Positions 22,969-36,801 of a DNA stretch of 64,000 nt are shown here, piece after piece. This DNA comes from Viola odorata (taxonomy: Eukaryota; Streptophyta; Magnoliopsida; Malpighiales; Violaceae), in NCBI GenBank assembly GCA_963691705.1, contig OY829546.1, forward strand, positions 30,288,040 to 30,352,039, read 5' to 3'. Both the position numbers and the translations under genes were made by a program. Numbering within the stretch: position 1 is the first letter of the stretch; each line of letters opens with the position of its first letter. Under the pieces are notes generated by a model that did not search any database, was not told where the DNA came from, and saw nothing but the letters and a program-made list of their open reading frames with translations.

Positions 22969-24122
22969 TCATACGATCCTCGTATCGCAAGCCGCGTGGG
23001 CCAAGCAGCGCGCACGCATAGGCGCACCAGAAAGCCCAAGTCGGCTAGGGTTTGGCGACGACTAGGGTTTGGCAAAGGAGGGTATGGATTAATATTTCCT
23101 ATTTTATGTATTTTTAATTACTATATAGAGTTTTGGCTTATTTAGGGATTATTTATTTAGGGATTATTTATTTTGGAATTATTTATTTAGGAATTATCTA
23201 TTTAGGAATTATCTGTTTAGGAATTATTTATTTCTAAGTTTGTAATTTTCCTAGCCTATTTAAAGGCCTTGCCGTATGAATAAAATAATCTATGATATTT
23301 TTGGAAAAAGAACGAGACTTTGTCTTTGAGAGGTGCGTCCTCATAAACCGTTCCTTTGGAACCTTGTTCTATTCCTAGTATCGCAAGCTGAGAGTAGCCA
23401 CAAGTAAAGCCCGATGTTGCTATCTATTGAGTCATTCGTCTTTGAATTGCCAAGAGCACCCAGTCTTGGAGATTCATCGGTTTGACACAAGAACCTCAAG
23501 GGATTCGACGTGAAGTGCCAAGAGCTCTCAGTGTTGGAGTTTCACGGTTTTCTTTGAGTTATGTTTCCGCATTCAAAATCCAAGCTTTGAACTAGATCAC
23601 AATTTCATTACTAAGTCTCTAGGCGACTGGAGCCTTATCAGTTAGTAGCGGAGCTCAAGGCATTCAAGTTTGGTAACTATCCTTTACTTTTGTCGTTGTG
23701 TCAATTAGAGTCACAAAATTAGTCCACCAAAGTGTCATTACTTTTCTATTTTGAGTCTTTTATTTAAGTCACGAGAAGAGTCACAAAAGAGTCACAAAAA
23801 TAGTCCACAAAAGTGTTAGTCTCGAAATCATATTTCAATACATACCTATTGGAGTCCAATTTCAGTGAATCTTAGTTCCTTGGAAAGCCCTATCTGTTAG
23901 GAATCTAAATCAAGAAGAATCAAGCAATTCGGACATCGGAATCAAAAGTTGTGCTTGGTTTACTAAACTGTGTACGCCGAAAATAGATTTCCACTTTCTT
24001 GTGTTAAGTTTGATTTAGGTGAATAAAGATGGCAGAAGCAAGGCTTGATGCTAAGAGGGATTGCGATACAACCCCTATGCAGAATGAGATTCGAGGGCGA
24101 ACCTTTGATAAGAGGGAGGGGA
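22969..24122 (+). repeat. Monomer M21 (L)
   Basis: Marker set of M10 and M12 (aaaattagtcc, aaaatagtcc, gtgtacgcc); pairs with M22 as a further L+S2 dimer. Confidence 0.98.
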
Positions 24123-25261
24123 TCATACGATCCTCGTATCGCAAGCCGCGTGGGCCAAGCAGCGCGCACGCATAGGCGCACCAGAAAGCCCAAGTCGGCT
24201 AGGGTTTGGCGACGACTAGGGTTTGGCAAAGGAGGGTCTGGATTAATATTTCCTATTTTATGTATTTTTAATTACTATATAGAGTTTTGGCTTATTTAGG
24301 GATTATTTATTTAGGAATTATTTATTTAGGAATTATCTATTTAGGAATTATCTGTTTAGGAATTATTTATTTCTAAGTTTGTAATTTTCCTAGCCTATTT
24401 AAAGGCCTTGCCGTATGAATAAAATAATCTATGATATTTTTGGAAAAAGAACGAGACTTTGTGTTTGAGAGGTGCGTCCTCATAAACCGTTCCTATGGAA
24501 CCTTGTTCTACTCCTAGTTTCGCAAGCTGAGAGTAGCCACAAGTAAAGCCCGATGTTGCTATCTATTGAGTCATTCGTCTTTGAATTGCCAAGAGCACCT
24601 AGTCTTGGAGATTCATCGGTTTGACACAAGAACCTCAAGGGATTCGACGTGAAGTGCCAAGAGCTCTCAGTGTTGGAGTTTCACGGTTTTCTTTGAGTTA
24701 TGTTTCCGCATTCGAAATCCAAGCTTTGAACTAGATCACAATTTCATTACTAAGTCTCTAGGCGACTGGAGCCTTATCAGTTAGTAGCGGAGCTCAAGGC
24801 ATTCAAGTTTGGTAACTATCCTTTACTTTTGTCGTTGTGTCAATTAGAGTCACAAAATCAGTCCACCAAAGTGTCATTACTTTTCTATTTTGAGTCTTTT
24901 ATTTAAGTCACGAGAAGAGTCACAAAAGAGTCACAAAAACAGTCCACAAAAGTGTTAGTCTCGAAATCATATTTCAATACATACCTACTGAAGTCCAATT
25001 TTAGTGAATCTTAGTTCCTTGGAAAGCCCTATCTGTTAGGAATCTAAATCAAGAAGAATCAAGCAATTCGGACATCGGAATCAAAAGTTGTGCTTGGTTT
25101 ACTAAACTGTGTTCGCCGAAAATAGATTTCCACTTTCTTGTGTTAAGTTTGATTTAGGTGAATAAAGATGGCAGAAGCAAGGCTTGATGCTAAGAGGGAT
25201 TGCGATACAACCCCTATGCAGAATGAGATTCGAGGGCGAACCTTTGATAATATGGAGGGGA
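24123..25261 (+). repeat. Monomer M22 (S2)
   Basis: M15/M17 type (agtttcgc, ctactgaag). Private T at 24600 and two G to T changes at 25251 and 25253 that break the purine run at the junction with M23. Confidence 0.98.
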
Positions 25262-26415
25262 TCATACGATCCTCGTATCGCAAGCCGCGTGGGCCAAGCA
25301 GCGCGCACGCATAGGCGCACCAGAAAGCCCAAGTCGGCTAGGGTTTGGCGACGACTAGGGTTTGGCAAAGGAGGGTATGGATTAATATTTCCTATTTTAT
25401 GTATTTTTAATTACTATATAGAGTTTTGGCTTATTTAGGGATTATTTATTTAGGGATTATTTATTTTGGAATTATTTATTTAGGAATTATCTATTTAGGA
25501 ATTATCTGTTTAGGAATTATTTATTTCTAAGTTTGTAATTTTCCTAGCCTATTTAAAGGCCTTGCCGTATGAATAAAATAATCTATGATATTTTTGGAAA
25601 AAGAACGAGACTTTGTCTTTGAGAGGTGCGTCCTCATAAACCGTTCCTTTGGAACCTTGTTCTATTCCTAGTATCGCAAGCTGAGAGTAGCCACAAGTAA
25701 AGCCCGATGTTGCTATCTATTGAGTCATTCGTCTTTGAATTGCCAAGAGCACCCAGTCTTGGAGATTCATCGGTTTGACACAAGAACCTCAAGGGATTCG
25801 ACGTGAAGTGCCAAGAGCTCTCAGTGTTGGAGTTTCACGGTTTTCTTTGAGTTATGTTTCCGCATTCAAAATCCAAGCTTTGAACTAGATCACAATTTCA
25901 TTACTAAGTCTCTAGGCGACTGGAGCCTTATCAGTTAGTAGCGGAGCTCAAGGCATTCAAGTTTGGTAACTATCCTTTACTTTTGTCGTTGTGTCAATTA
26001 GAGTCACAAAATCAGTCCACCAAAGTGTCATTACTTTTCTATTTTGAGTCTTTTATTTAAGTCACGAGAAGAGTCACAAAAGAGTCACAAAAACAGTCCA
26101 CAAAAGTGTTAGTCTCGAAATCATATTTCAATACATACCTACTGGAGTCCAATTTCAGTGAATCTTAGTTCCTTGGAAAGCCCTATCTGTTAGGAATCTA
26201 AATCAAGAAGAATCAAGCAATTCGGACATCGGAATCAAAAGTTGTGCTTGGTTTACTAAACTGTGTTCGCCGAAAATAGATTTCCACTTTCTTGTGTTAA
26301 GTTTGATTTAGGTGAATAAAGATGGCAGAAGCAAGGCTTGATGCTAAGAGGGATTGCGATACAACCCCTATGCAGAATGAGATTCGAGGGCGAACCTTTG
26401 ATAAGAGGGAGGGGA
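25262..26415 (+). repeat. Monomer M23 (L)
   Basis: First of eleven uniform L copies: gtatgg, gtctttgag, cctttgg, ttcaaaatcc, aaaacagtcc, cctactgg, gtgttcgcc. Confidence 0.98.
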
Positions 26416-27569
26416 TCATACGATCCTCGTATCGCAAGCCGCGTGGGCCAAGCAGCGCGCACGCATAGGCGCACCAGAAAGCCCAAGTCGGCTAGGGTTT
26501 GGCGACGACTAGGGTTTGGCAAAGGAGGGTATGGATTAATATTTCCTATTTTATGTATTTTTAATTACTATATAGAGTTTTGGCTTATTTAGGGATTATT
26601 TATTTAGGGATTATTTATTTTGGAATTATTTATTTAGGAATTATCTATTTAGGAATTATCTGTTTAGGAATTATTTATTTCTAAGTTTGTAATTTTCCTA
26701 GCCTATTTAAAGGCCTTGCCGTATGAATAAAATAATCTATGATATTTTTGGAAAAAGAACGAGACTTTGTCTTTGAGAGGTGCGTCCTCATAAACCGTTC
26801 CTTTGGAACCTTGTTCTATTCCTAGTATCGCAAGCTGAGAGTAGCCACAAGTAAAGCCCGATGTTGCTATCTATTGAGTCATTCGTCTTTGAATTGCCAA
26901 GAGCACCCAGTCTTGGAGATTCATCGGTTTGACACAAGAACCTCAAGGGATTCGACGTGAAGTGCCAAGAGCTCTCAGTGTTGGAGTTTCACGGTTTTCT
27001 TTGAGTTATGTTTCCGCATTCAAAATCCAAGCTTTGAACTAGATCACAATTTCATTACTAAGTCTCTAGGCGACTGGAGCCTTATCAGTTAGTAGCGGAG
27101 CTCAAGGCATTCAAGTTTGGTAACTATCCTTTACTTTTGTCGTTGTGTCAATTAGAGTCACAAAATCAGTCCACCAAAGTGTCATTACTTTTCTATTTTG
27201 AGTCTTTTATTTAAGTCACGAGAAGAGTCACAAAAGAGTCACAAAAACAGTCCACAAAAGTGTTAGGCTCGAAATCATATTTCAATACATACCTACTGGA
27301 GTCCAATTTCAGTGAATCTTAGTTCCTTGGAAAGCCCTATCTGTTAGGAATCTAAATCAAGAAGAATCAAGCAATTCGGACATCGGAATCAAAAGTTGTG
27401 CTTGGTTTACTAAACTGTGTTCGCCGAAAATAGATTTCCACTTTCTTGTGTTAAGTTTGATTTAGGTGAATAAAGATGGCAGAAGCAAGGCTTGATGCTA
27501 AGAGGGATTGCGATACAACCCCTATGCAGAATGAGATTCGAGGGCGAACCTTTGATAAGAGGGAGGGGA
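26416..27569 (+). repeat. Monomer M24 (L)
   Basis: As M23 but G at 27267 (ttaggctcg). Confidence 0.98.
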
Positions 27570-28723
27570 TCATACGATCCTCGTATCGCAAGCCGCGTGG
27601 GCCAAGCAGCGCGCACGCATAGGCGCACCAGAAAGCCCAAGTCGGCTAGGGTTTGGCGACGACTAGGGTTTGGCAAAGGAGGGTATGGATTAATATTTCC
27701 TATTTTATGTATTTTTAATTACTATATAGAGTTTTGGCTTATTTAGGGATTATTTATTTAGGGATTATTTATTTTGGAATTATTTATTTAGGAATTATCT
27801 ATTTAGGAATTATCTGTTTAGGAATTATTTATTTCTAAGTTTGTAATTTTCCTAGCCTATTTAAAGGCCTTGCCGTATGAATAAAATAATCTATGATATT
27901 TTTGGAAAAAGAACGAGACTTTGTCTTTGAGAGGTGCGTCCTCATAAACCGTTCCTTTGGAACCTTGTTCTATTCCTAGTATCGCAAGCTGAGAGTAGCC
28001 ACAAGTAAAGCCCGATGTTGCTATCTATTGAGTCATTCGTCTTTGAATTGCCAAGAGCACCCAGTCTTGGAGATTCATCGGTTTGACACAAGAACCTCAA
28101 GGGATTCGACGTGAAGTGCCAAGAGCTCTCAGTGTTGGAGTTTCACGGTTTTCTTTGAGTTATGTTTCCGCATTCAAAATCCAAGCTTTGAACTAGATCA
28201 CAATTTCATTACTAAGTCTCTAGGCGACTGGAGCCTTATCAGTTAGTAGCGGAGCTCAAGGCATTCAAGTTTGGTAACTATCCTTTACTTTTGTCGTTGT
28301 GTCAATTAGAGTCACAAAATCAGTCCACCAAAGTGTCATTACTTTTCTATTTTGAGTCTTTTATTTAAGTCACGAGAAGAGTCACAAAAGAGTCACAAAA
28401 ACAGTCCACAAAAGTGTTAGTCTCGAAATCATATTTCAATACATACCTACTGGAGTCCAATTTCAGTGAATCTTAGTTCCTTGGAAAGCCCTATCTGTTA
28501 GGAATCTAAATCAAGAAGAATCAAGCAATTCGGACATCGGAATCAAAAGTTGTGCTTGGTTTACTAAACTGTGTTCGCCGAAAATAGATTTCCACTTTCT
28601 TGTGTTAAGTTTGATTTAGGTGAATAAAGATGGCAGAAGCAAGGCTTGATGCTAAGAGGGATTGCGATACAACCCCTATGCAGAATGAGATTCGAGGGCG
28701 AACCTTTGATAAGAGGGAGGGGA
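27570..28723 (+). repeat. Monomer M25 (L)
   Basis: As M23 (ttagtctcg); no private change spotted. Confidence 0.98.
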
Positions 28724-29877
28724 TCATACGATCCTCGTATCGCAAGCCGCGTGGGCCAAGCAGCGCGCACGCATAGGCGCACCAGAAAGCCCAAGTCGGC
28801 TAGGGTTTGGCGACGACTAGGGTTTGGCAAAGGAGGGTATGGATTAATATTTCCTATTTTATGTATTTTTAATTACTATATAGAGTTTTGGCTTATTTAG
28901 GGATTATTTATTTAGGGATTATTTATTTTGGAATTATTTATTTAGGAATTATCTATTTAGGAATTATCTGTTTAGGAATTATTTATTTCTAAGTTTGTAA
29001 TTTTCCTAGCCTATTTAAAGGCCTTGCCGTATGAATAAAATAATCTATGATATTTTTGGAAAAAGAACGAGACTTTGTCTTTGAGAGGTGCGTCCTCATA
29101 AACCGTTCCTTTGGAACCTTGTTCTATTCCTAGTATCGCAAGCTGAGAGTAGCCACAAGTAAAGCCCGATGTTGCTATCTATTGAGTCATTCGTCTTTGA
29201 ATTGCCAAGAGCACCCAGTCTTGGAGATTCATCGGTTTGACACAAGAACCTCAAGGGATTCGACGTGAAGTGCCAAGAGCTCTCAGTGTTGGAGTTTCAC
29301 GGTTTTCTTTGAGTTATGTTTCCGCATTCAAAATCCAAGCTTTGAACTAGATCACAATTTCATTACTAAGTCTCTAGGCGACTGGAGCCTTATCAGTTAG
29401 TAGCGGAGCTCAAGGCATTCAAGTTTGGTAACTATCCTTTACTTTTGTCGTTGTGTCAATTAGAGTCACAAAATCAGTCCACCAAAGTGTCATTACTTTT
29501 CTATTTTGAGTCTTTTATTTAAGTCACGAGAAGAGTCACAAAAGAGTCACAAAAACAGTCCACAAAAGTGTTAGGCTCGAAATCATATTTCAATACATAC
29601 CTACTGGAGTCCAATTTCAGTGAATCTTAGTTCCTTGGAAAGCCCTATCTGTTAGGAATCTAAATCAAGAAGAATCAAGCAATTCGGACATCGGAATCAA
29701 AAGTTGTGCTTGGTTTACTAAACTGTGTTCGCCGAAAATAGATTTCCACTTTCTTGTGTTAAGTTTGATTTAGGTGAATAAAGATGGCAGAAGCAAGGCT
29801 TGATGCTAAGAGGGATTGCGATACAACCCCTATGCAGAATGAGATTCGAGGGCGAACCTTTGATAAGAGGGAGGGGA
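28724..29877 (+). repeat. Monomer M26 (L)
   Basis: As M24, with G at 29575. Confidence 0.98.
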
Positions 29878-31031
29878 TCATACGATCCTCGTATCGCAAG
29901 CCGCGTGGGCCAAGCAGCGCGCACGCATAGGCGCACCAGAAAGCCCAAGTCGGCTAGGGTTTGGCGACGACTAGGGTTTGGCAAAGGAGGGTATGGATTA
30001 ATATTTCCTATTTTATGTATTTTTAATTACTATATAGAGTTTTGGCTTATTTAGGGATTATTTATTTAGGGATTATTTATTTTGGAATTATTTATTTAGG
30101 AATTATCTATTTAGGAATTATCTGTTTAGGAATTATTTATTTCTAAGTTTGTAATTTTCCTAGCCTATTTAAAGGCCTTGCCGTATGAATAAAATAATCT
30201 ATGATATTTTTGGAAAAAGAACGAGACTTTGTCTTTGAGAGGTGCGTCCTCATAAACCGTTCCTTTGGAACCTTGTTCTATTCCTAGTATCGCAAGCTGA
30301 GAGTAGCCACAAGTAAAGCCCGATGTTGCTATCTATTGAGTCATTCGTCTTTGAATTGCCAAGAGCACCCAGTCTTGGAGATTCATCGGTTTGACACAAG
30401 AACCTCAAGGGATTCGACGTGAAGTGCCAAGAGCTCTCAGTGTTGGAGTTTCACGGTTTTCTTTGAGTTATGTTTCCGCATTCAAAATCCAAGCTTTGAA
30501 CTAGATCACAATTTCATTACTAAGTCTCTAGGCGACTGGAGCCTTATCAGTTAGTAGCGGAGCTCAAGGCATTCAAGTTTGGTAACTATCCTTTACTTTT
30601 GTCGTTGTGTCAATTAGAGTCACAAAATCAGTCCACCAAAGTGTCATTACTTTTCTATTTTGAGTCTTTTATTTAAGTCACGAGAAGAGTCACAAAAGAG
30701 TCACAAAAACAGTCCACAAAAGTGTTAGTCTCGAAATCATATTTCAATACATACCTACTGGAGTCCAATTTCAGTGAATCTTAGTTCCTTGGAAAGCCCT
30801 ATCTGTTAGGAATCTAAATCAAGAAGAATCAAGCAATTCGGACATCGGAATCAAAAGTTGTGCTTGGTTTACTAAACTGTGTTCGCCGAAAATAGATTTC
30901 CACTTTCTTGTGTTAAGTTTGATTTAGGTGAATAAAGATGGCAGAAGCAAGGCTTGATGCTAAGAGGGATTGCGATACAACCCCTATGCAGAATGAGATT
31001 CGAGGGCGAACCTTTGATAAGAGGGAGGGGA
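29878..31031 (+). repeat. Monomer M27 (L)
   Basis: As M25 (T at the diagnostic site). Confidence 0.98.
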
Positions 31032-32185
31032 TCATACGATCCTCGTATCGCAAGCCGCGTGGGCCAAGCAGCGCGCACGCATAGGCGCACCAGAAAGCCC
31101 AAGTCGGCTAGGGTTTGGCGACGACTAGGGTTTGGCAAAGGAGGGTATGGATTAATATTTCCTATTTTATGTATTTTTAATTACTATATAGAGTTTTGGC
31201 TTATTTAGGGATTATTTATTTAGGGATTATTTATTTTGGAATTATTTATTTAGGAATTATCTATTTAGGAATTATCTGTTTAGGAATTATTTATTTCTAA
31301 GTTTGTAATTTTCCTAGCCTATTTAAAGGCCTTGCCGTATGAATAAAATAATCTATGATATTTTTGGAAAAAGAACGAGACTTTGTCTTTGAGAGGTGCG
31401 TCCTCATAAACCGTTCCTTTGGAACCTTGTTCTATTCCTAGTATCGCAAGCTGAGAGTAGCCACAAGTAAAGCCCGATGTTGCTATCTATTGAGTCATTC
31501 GTCTTTGAATTGCCAAGAGCACCCAGTCTTGGAGATTCATCGGTTTGACACAAGAACCTCAAGGGATTCGACGTGAAGTGCCAAGAGCTCTCAGTGTTGG
31601 AGTTTCACGGTTTTCTTTGAGTTATGTTTCCGCATTCAAAATCCAAGCTTTGAACTAGATCACAATTTCATTACTAAGTCTCTAGGCGACTGGAGCCTTA
31701 TCAGTTAGTAGCGGAGCTCAAGGCATTCAAGTTTGGTAACTATCCTTTACTTTTGTCGTTGTGTCAATTAGAGTCACAAAATCAGTCCACCAAAGTGTCA
31801 TTACTTTTCTATTTTGAGTCTTTTATTTAAGTCACGAGAAGAGTCACAAAAGAGTCACAAAAACAGTCCACAAAAGTGTTAGGCTCGAAATCATATTTCA
31901 ATACATACCTACTGGAGTCCAATTTCAGTGAATCTTAGTTCCTTGGAAAGCCCTATCTGTTAGGAATCTAAATCAAGAAGAATCAAGCAATTCGGACATC
32001 GGAATCAAAAGTTGTGCTTGGTTTACTAAACTGTGTTCGCCGAAAATAGATTTCCACTTTCTTGTGTTAAGTTTGATTTAGGTGAATAAAGATGGCAGAA
32101 GCAAGGCTTGATGCTAAGAGGGATTGCGATACAACCCCTATGCAGAATGAGATTCGAGGGCGAACCTTTGATAAGAGGGAGGGGA
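31032..32185 (+). repeat. Monomer M28 (L)
   Basis: As M24 and M26, with G at 31883. Confidence 0.98.
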
Positions 32186-33339
32186 TCATACGATCCTCGT
32201 ATCGCAAGCCGCGTGGGCCAAGCAGCGCGCACGCATAGGCGCACCAGAAAGCCCAAGTCGGCTAGGGTTTGGCGACGACTAGGGTTTGGCAAAGGAGGGT
32301 ATGGATTAATATTTCCTATTTTATGTATTTTTAATTACTATATAGAGTTTTGGCTTATTTAGGGATTATTTATTTAGGGATTATTTATTTTGGAATTATT
32401 TATTTAGGAATTATCTATTTAGGAATTATCTGTTTAGGAATTATTTATTTCTAAGTTTGTAATTTTCCTAGCCTATTTAAAGGCCTTGCCGTATGAATAA
32501 AATAATCTATGATATTTTTGGAAAAAGAACGAGACTTTGTCTTTGAGAGGTGCGTCCTCATAAACCGTTCCTTTGGAACCTTGTTCTATTCCTAGTATCG
32601 CAAGCTGAGAGTAGCCACAAGTAAAGCCCGATGTTGCTATCTATTGAGTCATTCGTCTTTGAATTGCCAAGAGCACCCAGTCTTGGAGATTCATCGGTTT
32701 GACACAAGAACCTCAAGGGATTCGACGTGAAGTGCCAAGAGCTCTCAGTGTTGGAGTTTCACGGTTTTCTTTGAGTTATGTTTCCGCATTCAAAATCCAA
32801 GCTTTGAACTAGATCACAATTTCATTACTAAGTCTCTAGGCGACTGGAGCCTTATCAGTTAGTAGCGGAGCTCAAGGCATTCAAGTTTGGTAACTATCCT
32901 TTACTTTTGTCGTTGTGTCAATTAGAGTCACAAAATCAGTCCACCAAAGTGTCATTACTTTTCTATTTTGAGTCTTTTATTTAAGTCACGAGAAGAGTCA
33001 CAAAAGAGTCACAAAAACAGTCCACAAAAGTGTTAGTCTCGAAATCATATTTCAATACATACCTACTGGAGTCCAATTTCAGTGAATCTTAGTTCCTTGG
33101 AAAGCCCTATCTGTTAGGAATCTAAATCAAGAAGAATCAAGCAATTCGGACATCGGAATCAAAAGTTGTGCTTGGTTTACTAAACTGTGTTCGCCGAAAA
33201 TAGATTTCCACTTTCTTGTGTTAAGTTTGATTTAGGTGAATAAAGATGGCAGAAGCAAGGCTTGATGCTAAGAGGGATTGCGATACAACCCCTATGCAGA
33301 ATGAGATTCGAGGGCGAACCTTTGATAAGAGGGAGGGGA
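32186..33339 (+). repeat. Monomer M29 (L)
   Basis: As M25 and M27 (T at the diagnostic site). Confidence 0.98.
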
Positions 33340-34493
33340 TCATACGATCCTCGTATCGCAAGCCGCGTGGGCCAAGCAGCGCGCACGCATAGGCGCACCA
33401 GAAAGCCCAAGTCGGCTAGGGTTTGGCGACGACTAGGGTTTGGCAAAGGAGGGTATGGATTAATATTTCCTATTTTATGTATTTTTAATTACTATATAGA
33501 GTTTTGGCTTATTTAGGGATTATTTATTTAGGGATTATTTATTTTGGAATTATTTATTTAGGAATTATCTATTTAGGAATTATCTGTTTAGGAATTATTT
33601 ATTTCTAAGTTTGTAATTTTCCTAGCCTATTTAAAGGCCTTGCCGTATGAATAAAATAATCTATGATATTTTTGGAAAAAGAACGAGACTTTGTCTTTGA
33701 GAGGTGCGTCCTCATAAACCGTTCCTTTGGAACCTTGTTCTATTCCTAGTATCGCAAGCTGAGAGTAGCCACAAGTAAAGCCCGATGTTGCTATCTATTG
33801 AGTCATTCGTCTTTGAATTGCCAAGAGCACCCAGTCTTGGAGATTCATCGGTTTGACACAAGAACCTCAAGGGATTCGACGTGAAGTGCCAAGAGCTCTC
33901 AGTGTTGGAGTTTCACGGTTTTCTTTGAGTTATGTTTCCGCATTCAAAATCCAAGCTTTGAACTAGATCACAATTTCATTACTAAGTCTCTAGGCGACTG
34001 GAGCCTTATCAGTTAGTAGCGGAGCTCAAGGCATTCAAGTTTGGTAACTATCCTTTACTTTTGTCGTTGTGTCAATTAGAGTCACAAAATCAGTCCACCA
34101 AAGTGTCATTACTTTTCTATTTTGAGTCTTTTATTTAAGTCACGAGAAGAGTCACAAAAGAGTCACAAAAACAGTCCACAAAAGTGTTAGTCTCGAAATC
34201 ATATTTCAATACATACCTACTGGAGTCCAATTTCAGTGAATCTTAGTTCCTTGGAAAGCCCTATCTGTTAGGAATCTAAATCAAGAAGAATCAAGCAATT
34301 CGGACATCGGAATCAAAAGTTGTGCTTGGTTTACTAAACTGTGTTCGCCGAAAATAGATTTCCACTTTCTTGTGTTAAGTTTGATTTAGGTGAATAAAGA
34401 TGGCAGAAGCAAGGCTTGATGCTAAGAGGGATTGCGATACAACCCCTATGCAGAATGAGATTCGAGGGCGAACCTTTGATAAGAGGGAGGGGA
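33340..34493 (+). repeat. Monomer M30 (L)
   Basis: T at the diagnostic site, breaking the G/T alternation; indistinguishable by eye from M29. Confidence 0.98.
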
Positions 34494-35647
34494 TCATACG
34501 ATCCTCGTATCGCAAGCCGCGTGGGCCAAGCAGCGCGCACGCATAGGCGCACCAGAAAGCCCAAGTCGGCTAGGGTTTGGCGACGACTAGGGTTTGGCAA
34601 AGGAGGGTATGGATTAATATTTCCTATTTTATGTATTTTTAATTACTATATAGAGTTTTGGCTTATTTAGGGATTATTTATTTAGGGATTATTTATTTTG
34701 GAATTATTTATTTAGGAATTATCTATTTAGGAATTATCTGTTTAGGAATTATTTATTTCTAAGTTTGTAATTTTCCTAGCCTATTTAAAGGCCTTGCCGT
34801 ATGAATAAAATAATCTATGATATTTTTGGAAAAAGAACGAGACTTTGTCTTTGAGAGGTGCGTCCTCATAAACCGTTCCTTTGGAACCTTGTTCTATTCC
34901 TAGTATCGCAAGCTGAGAGTAGCCACAAGTAAAGCCCGATGTTGCTATCTATTGAGTCATTCGTCTTTGAATTGCCAAGAGCACCCAGTCTTGGAGATTC
35001 ATCGGTTTGACACAAGAACCTCAAGGGATTCGACGTGAAGTGCCAAGAGCTCTCAGTGTTGGAGTTTCACGGTTTTCTTTGAGTTATGTTTCCGCATTCA
35101 AAATCCAAGCTTTGAACTAGATCACAATTTCATTACTAAGTCTCTAGGCGACTGGAGCCTTATCAGTTAGTAGCGGAGCTCAAGGCATTCAAGTTTGGTA
35201 ACTATCCTTTACTTTTGTCGTTGTGTCAATTAGAGTCACAAAATCAGTCCACCAAAGTGTCATTACTTTTCTATTTTGAGTCTTTTATTTAAGTCACGAG
35301 AAGAGTCACAAAAGAGTCACAAAAACAGTCCACAAAAGTGTTAGTCTCGAAATCATATATCAATACATACCTACTGGAGTCCAATTTCAGTGAATCTTAG
35401 TTCCTTGGAAAGCCCTATCTGTTAGGAATCTAAATCAAGAAGAATCAAGCAATTCGGACATCGGAATCAAAAGTTGTGCTTGGTTTACTAAACTGTGTTC
35501 GCCGAAAATAGATTTCCACTTTCTTGTGTTAAGTTTGATTTAGGTGAATAAAGATGGCAGAAGCAAGGCTTGATGCTAAGAGGGATTGCGATACAACCCC
35601 TATGCAGAATGAGATTCGAGGGCGAACCTTTGATAAGAGGGAGGGGA
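34494..35647 (+). repeat. Monomer M31 (L)
   Basis: Private T to A at 35359 (catatatcaat). Confidence 0.98.
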
Positions 35648-36801
35648 TCATACGATCCTCGTATCGCAAGCCGCGTGGGCCAAGCAGCGCGCACGCATAG
35701 GCGCACCAGAAAGCCCAAGTCGGCTAGGGTTTGGCGACGACTAGGGTTTGGCAAAGGAGGGTCTGGATTAATATTTCCTATTTTATGTATTTTTAATTAC
35801 TATATAGAGTTTTGGCTTATTTAGGGATTATTTATTTAGGGATTATTTATTTTGGAATTATTTATTTAGGAATTATCTATGTAGGAATTATCTGTTTAGG
35901 AATTATTTATTTCTAAGTTTGTAATTTTCCTAGCCTATTTAAAGGCCTTGCCGTATGAATAAAATAATCTATGATATTTTTGGAAAAAGAACGAGACTTT
36001 GTCTTTGAGAGGTGCGTCCTCATAAACCGTTCCTTTGGAACCTTGTTCTATTCCTAGTATCGCAAGCTGAGAGTAGCCACAAGTAAAGCCCGATGTTGCT
36101 ATCTATTGAGTCATTCGTCTTTGAATTGCCAAGAGCACCCAGTCTTGGAGATTCATCGGTTTGACACAAGAACCTCAAGGGATTCGACGTGAAGTGCCAA
36201 GAGCTCTCAGTGTTGGAGTTTCACGGTTTTCTTTGAGTTATGTTTCCGCATTCAAAATCCAAGCTTTGAACTAGATCACAATTTCATTACTAAGTCTCTA
36301 GGCGACTGGAGCCTTATCAGTTAGTAGCGGAGCTCAAGGCATTCAAGTTTGGTAACTATCCTTTACTTTTGTCGTTGTGTCAATTAGAGTCACAAAATCA
36401 GTCCACCAAAGTGTCATTACTTTTCTATTTTGAGTCTTTTATTTAAGTCACGAGAAGAGTCACAAAAGAGTCACAAAAACAGTCCACAAAAGTGTTAGTC
36501 TCGAAATCATATTTCAATACATACCTACTGGAGTCCAATTTCAGTGAATCTTAGTTCCTTGGAAAGCCCTATCTGTTAGGAATCTAAATCAAGAAGAATC
36601 AAGCAATTCGGACATTGGAATCAAAAGTTGTGCTTGGTTTACTAAACTGTGTTCGCCGAAAATAGATTTCCACTTTCTTGTGTTAAGTTTGATTTAGGTG
36701 AATAAAGATGGCAGAAGCAAGGCTTGATGCTAAGAGGGATTGCGATACAACCCCTATGCAGAATGAGATTCGAGGGCGAACCTTTGATAAGAGGGAGGGG
36801 A
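35648..36801 (+). repeat. Monomer M32 (L)
   Basis: gtctgg instead of gtatgg, G at 35881 within the 15-bp units (ctatgtagg), T at 36616 (gacattgg). Confidence 0.98.

Larger units (their letters stand above)
26416..32185 (+). repeat. Cryptic dimeric higher-order repeat, 2308 bp (M24-M28)
   Basis: Copies of equal length alternate at one base: G at 27267, 29575 and 31883, exactly 2308 bp apart, and T in the copies between. Confidence 0.7.
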
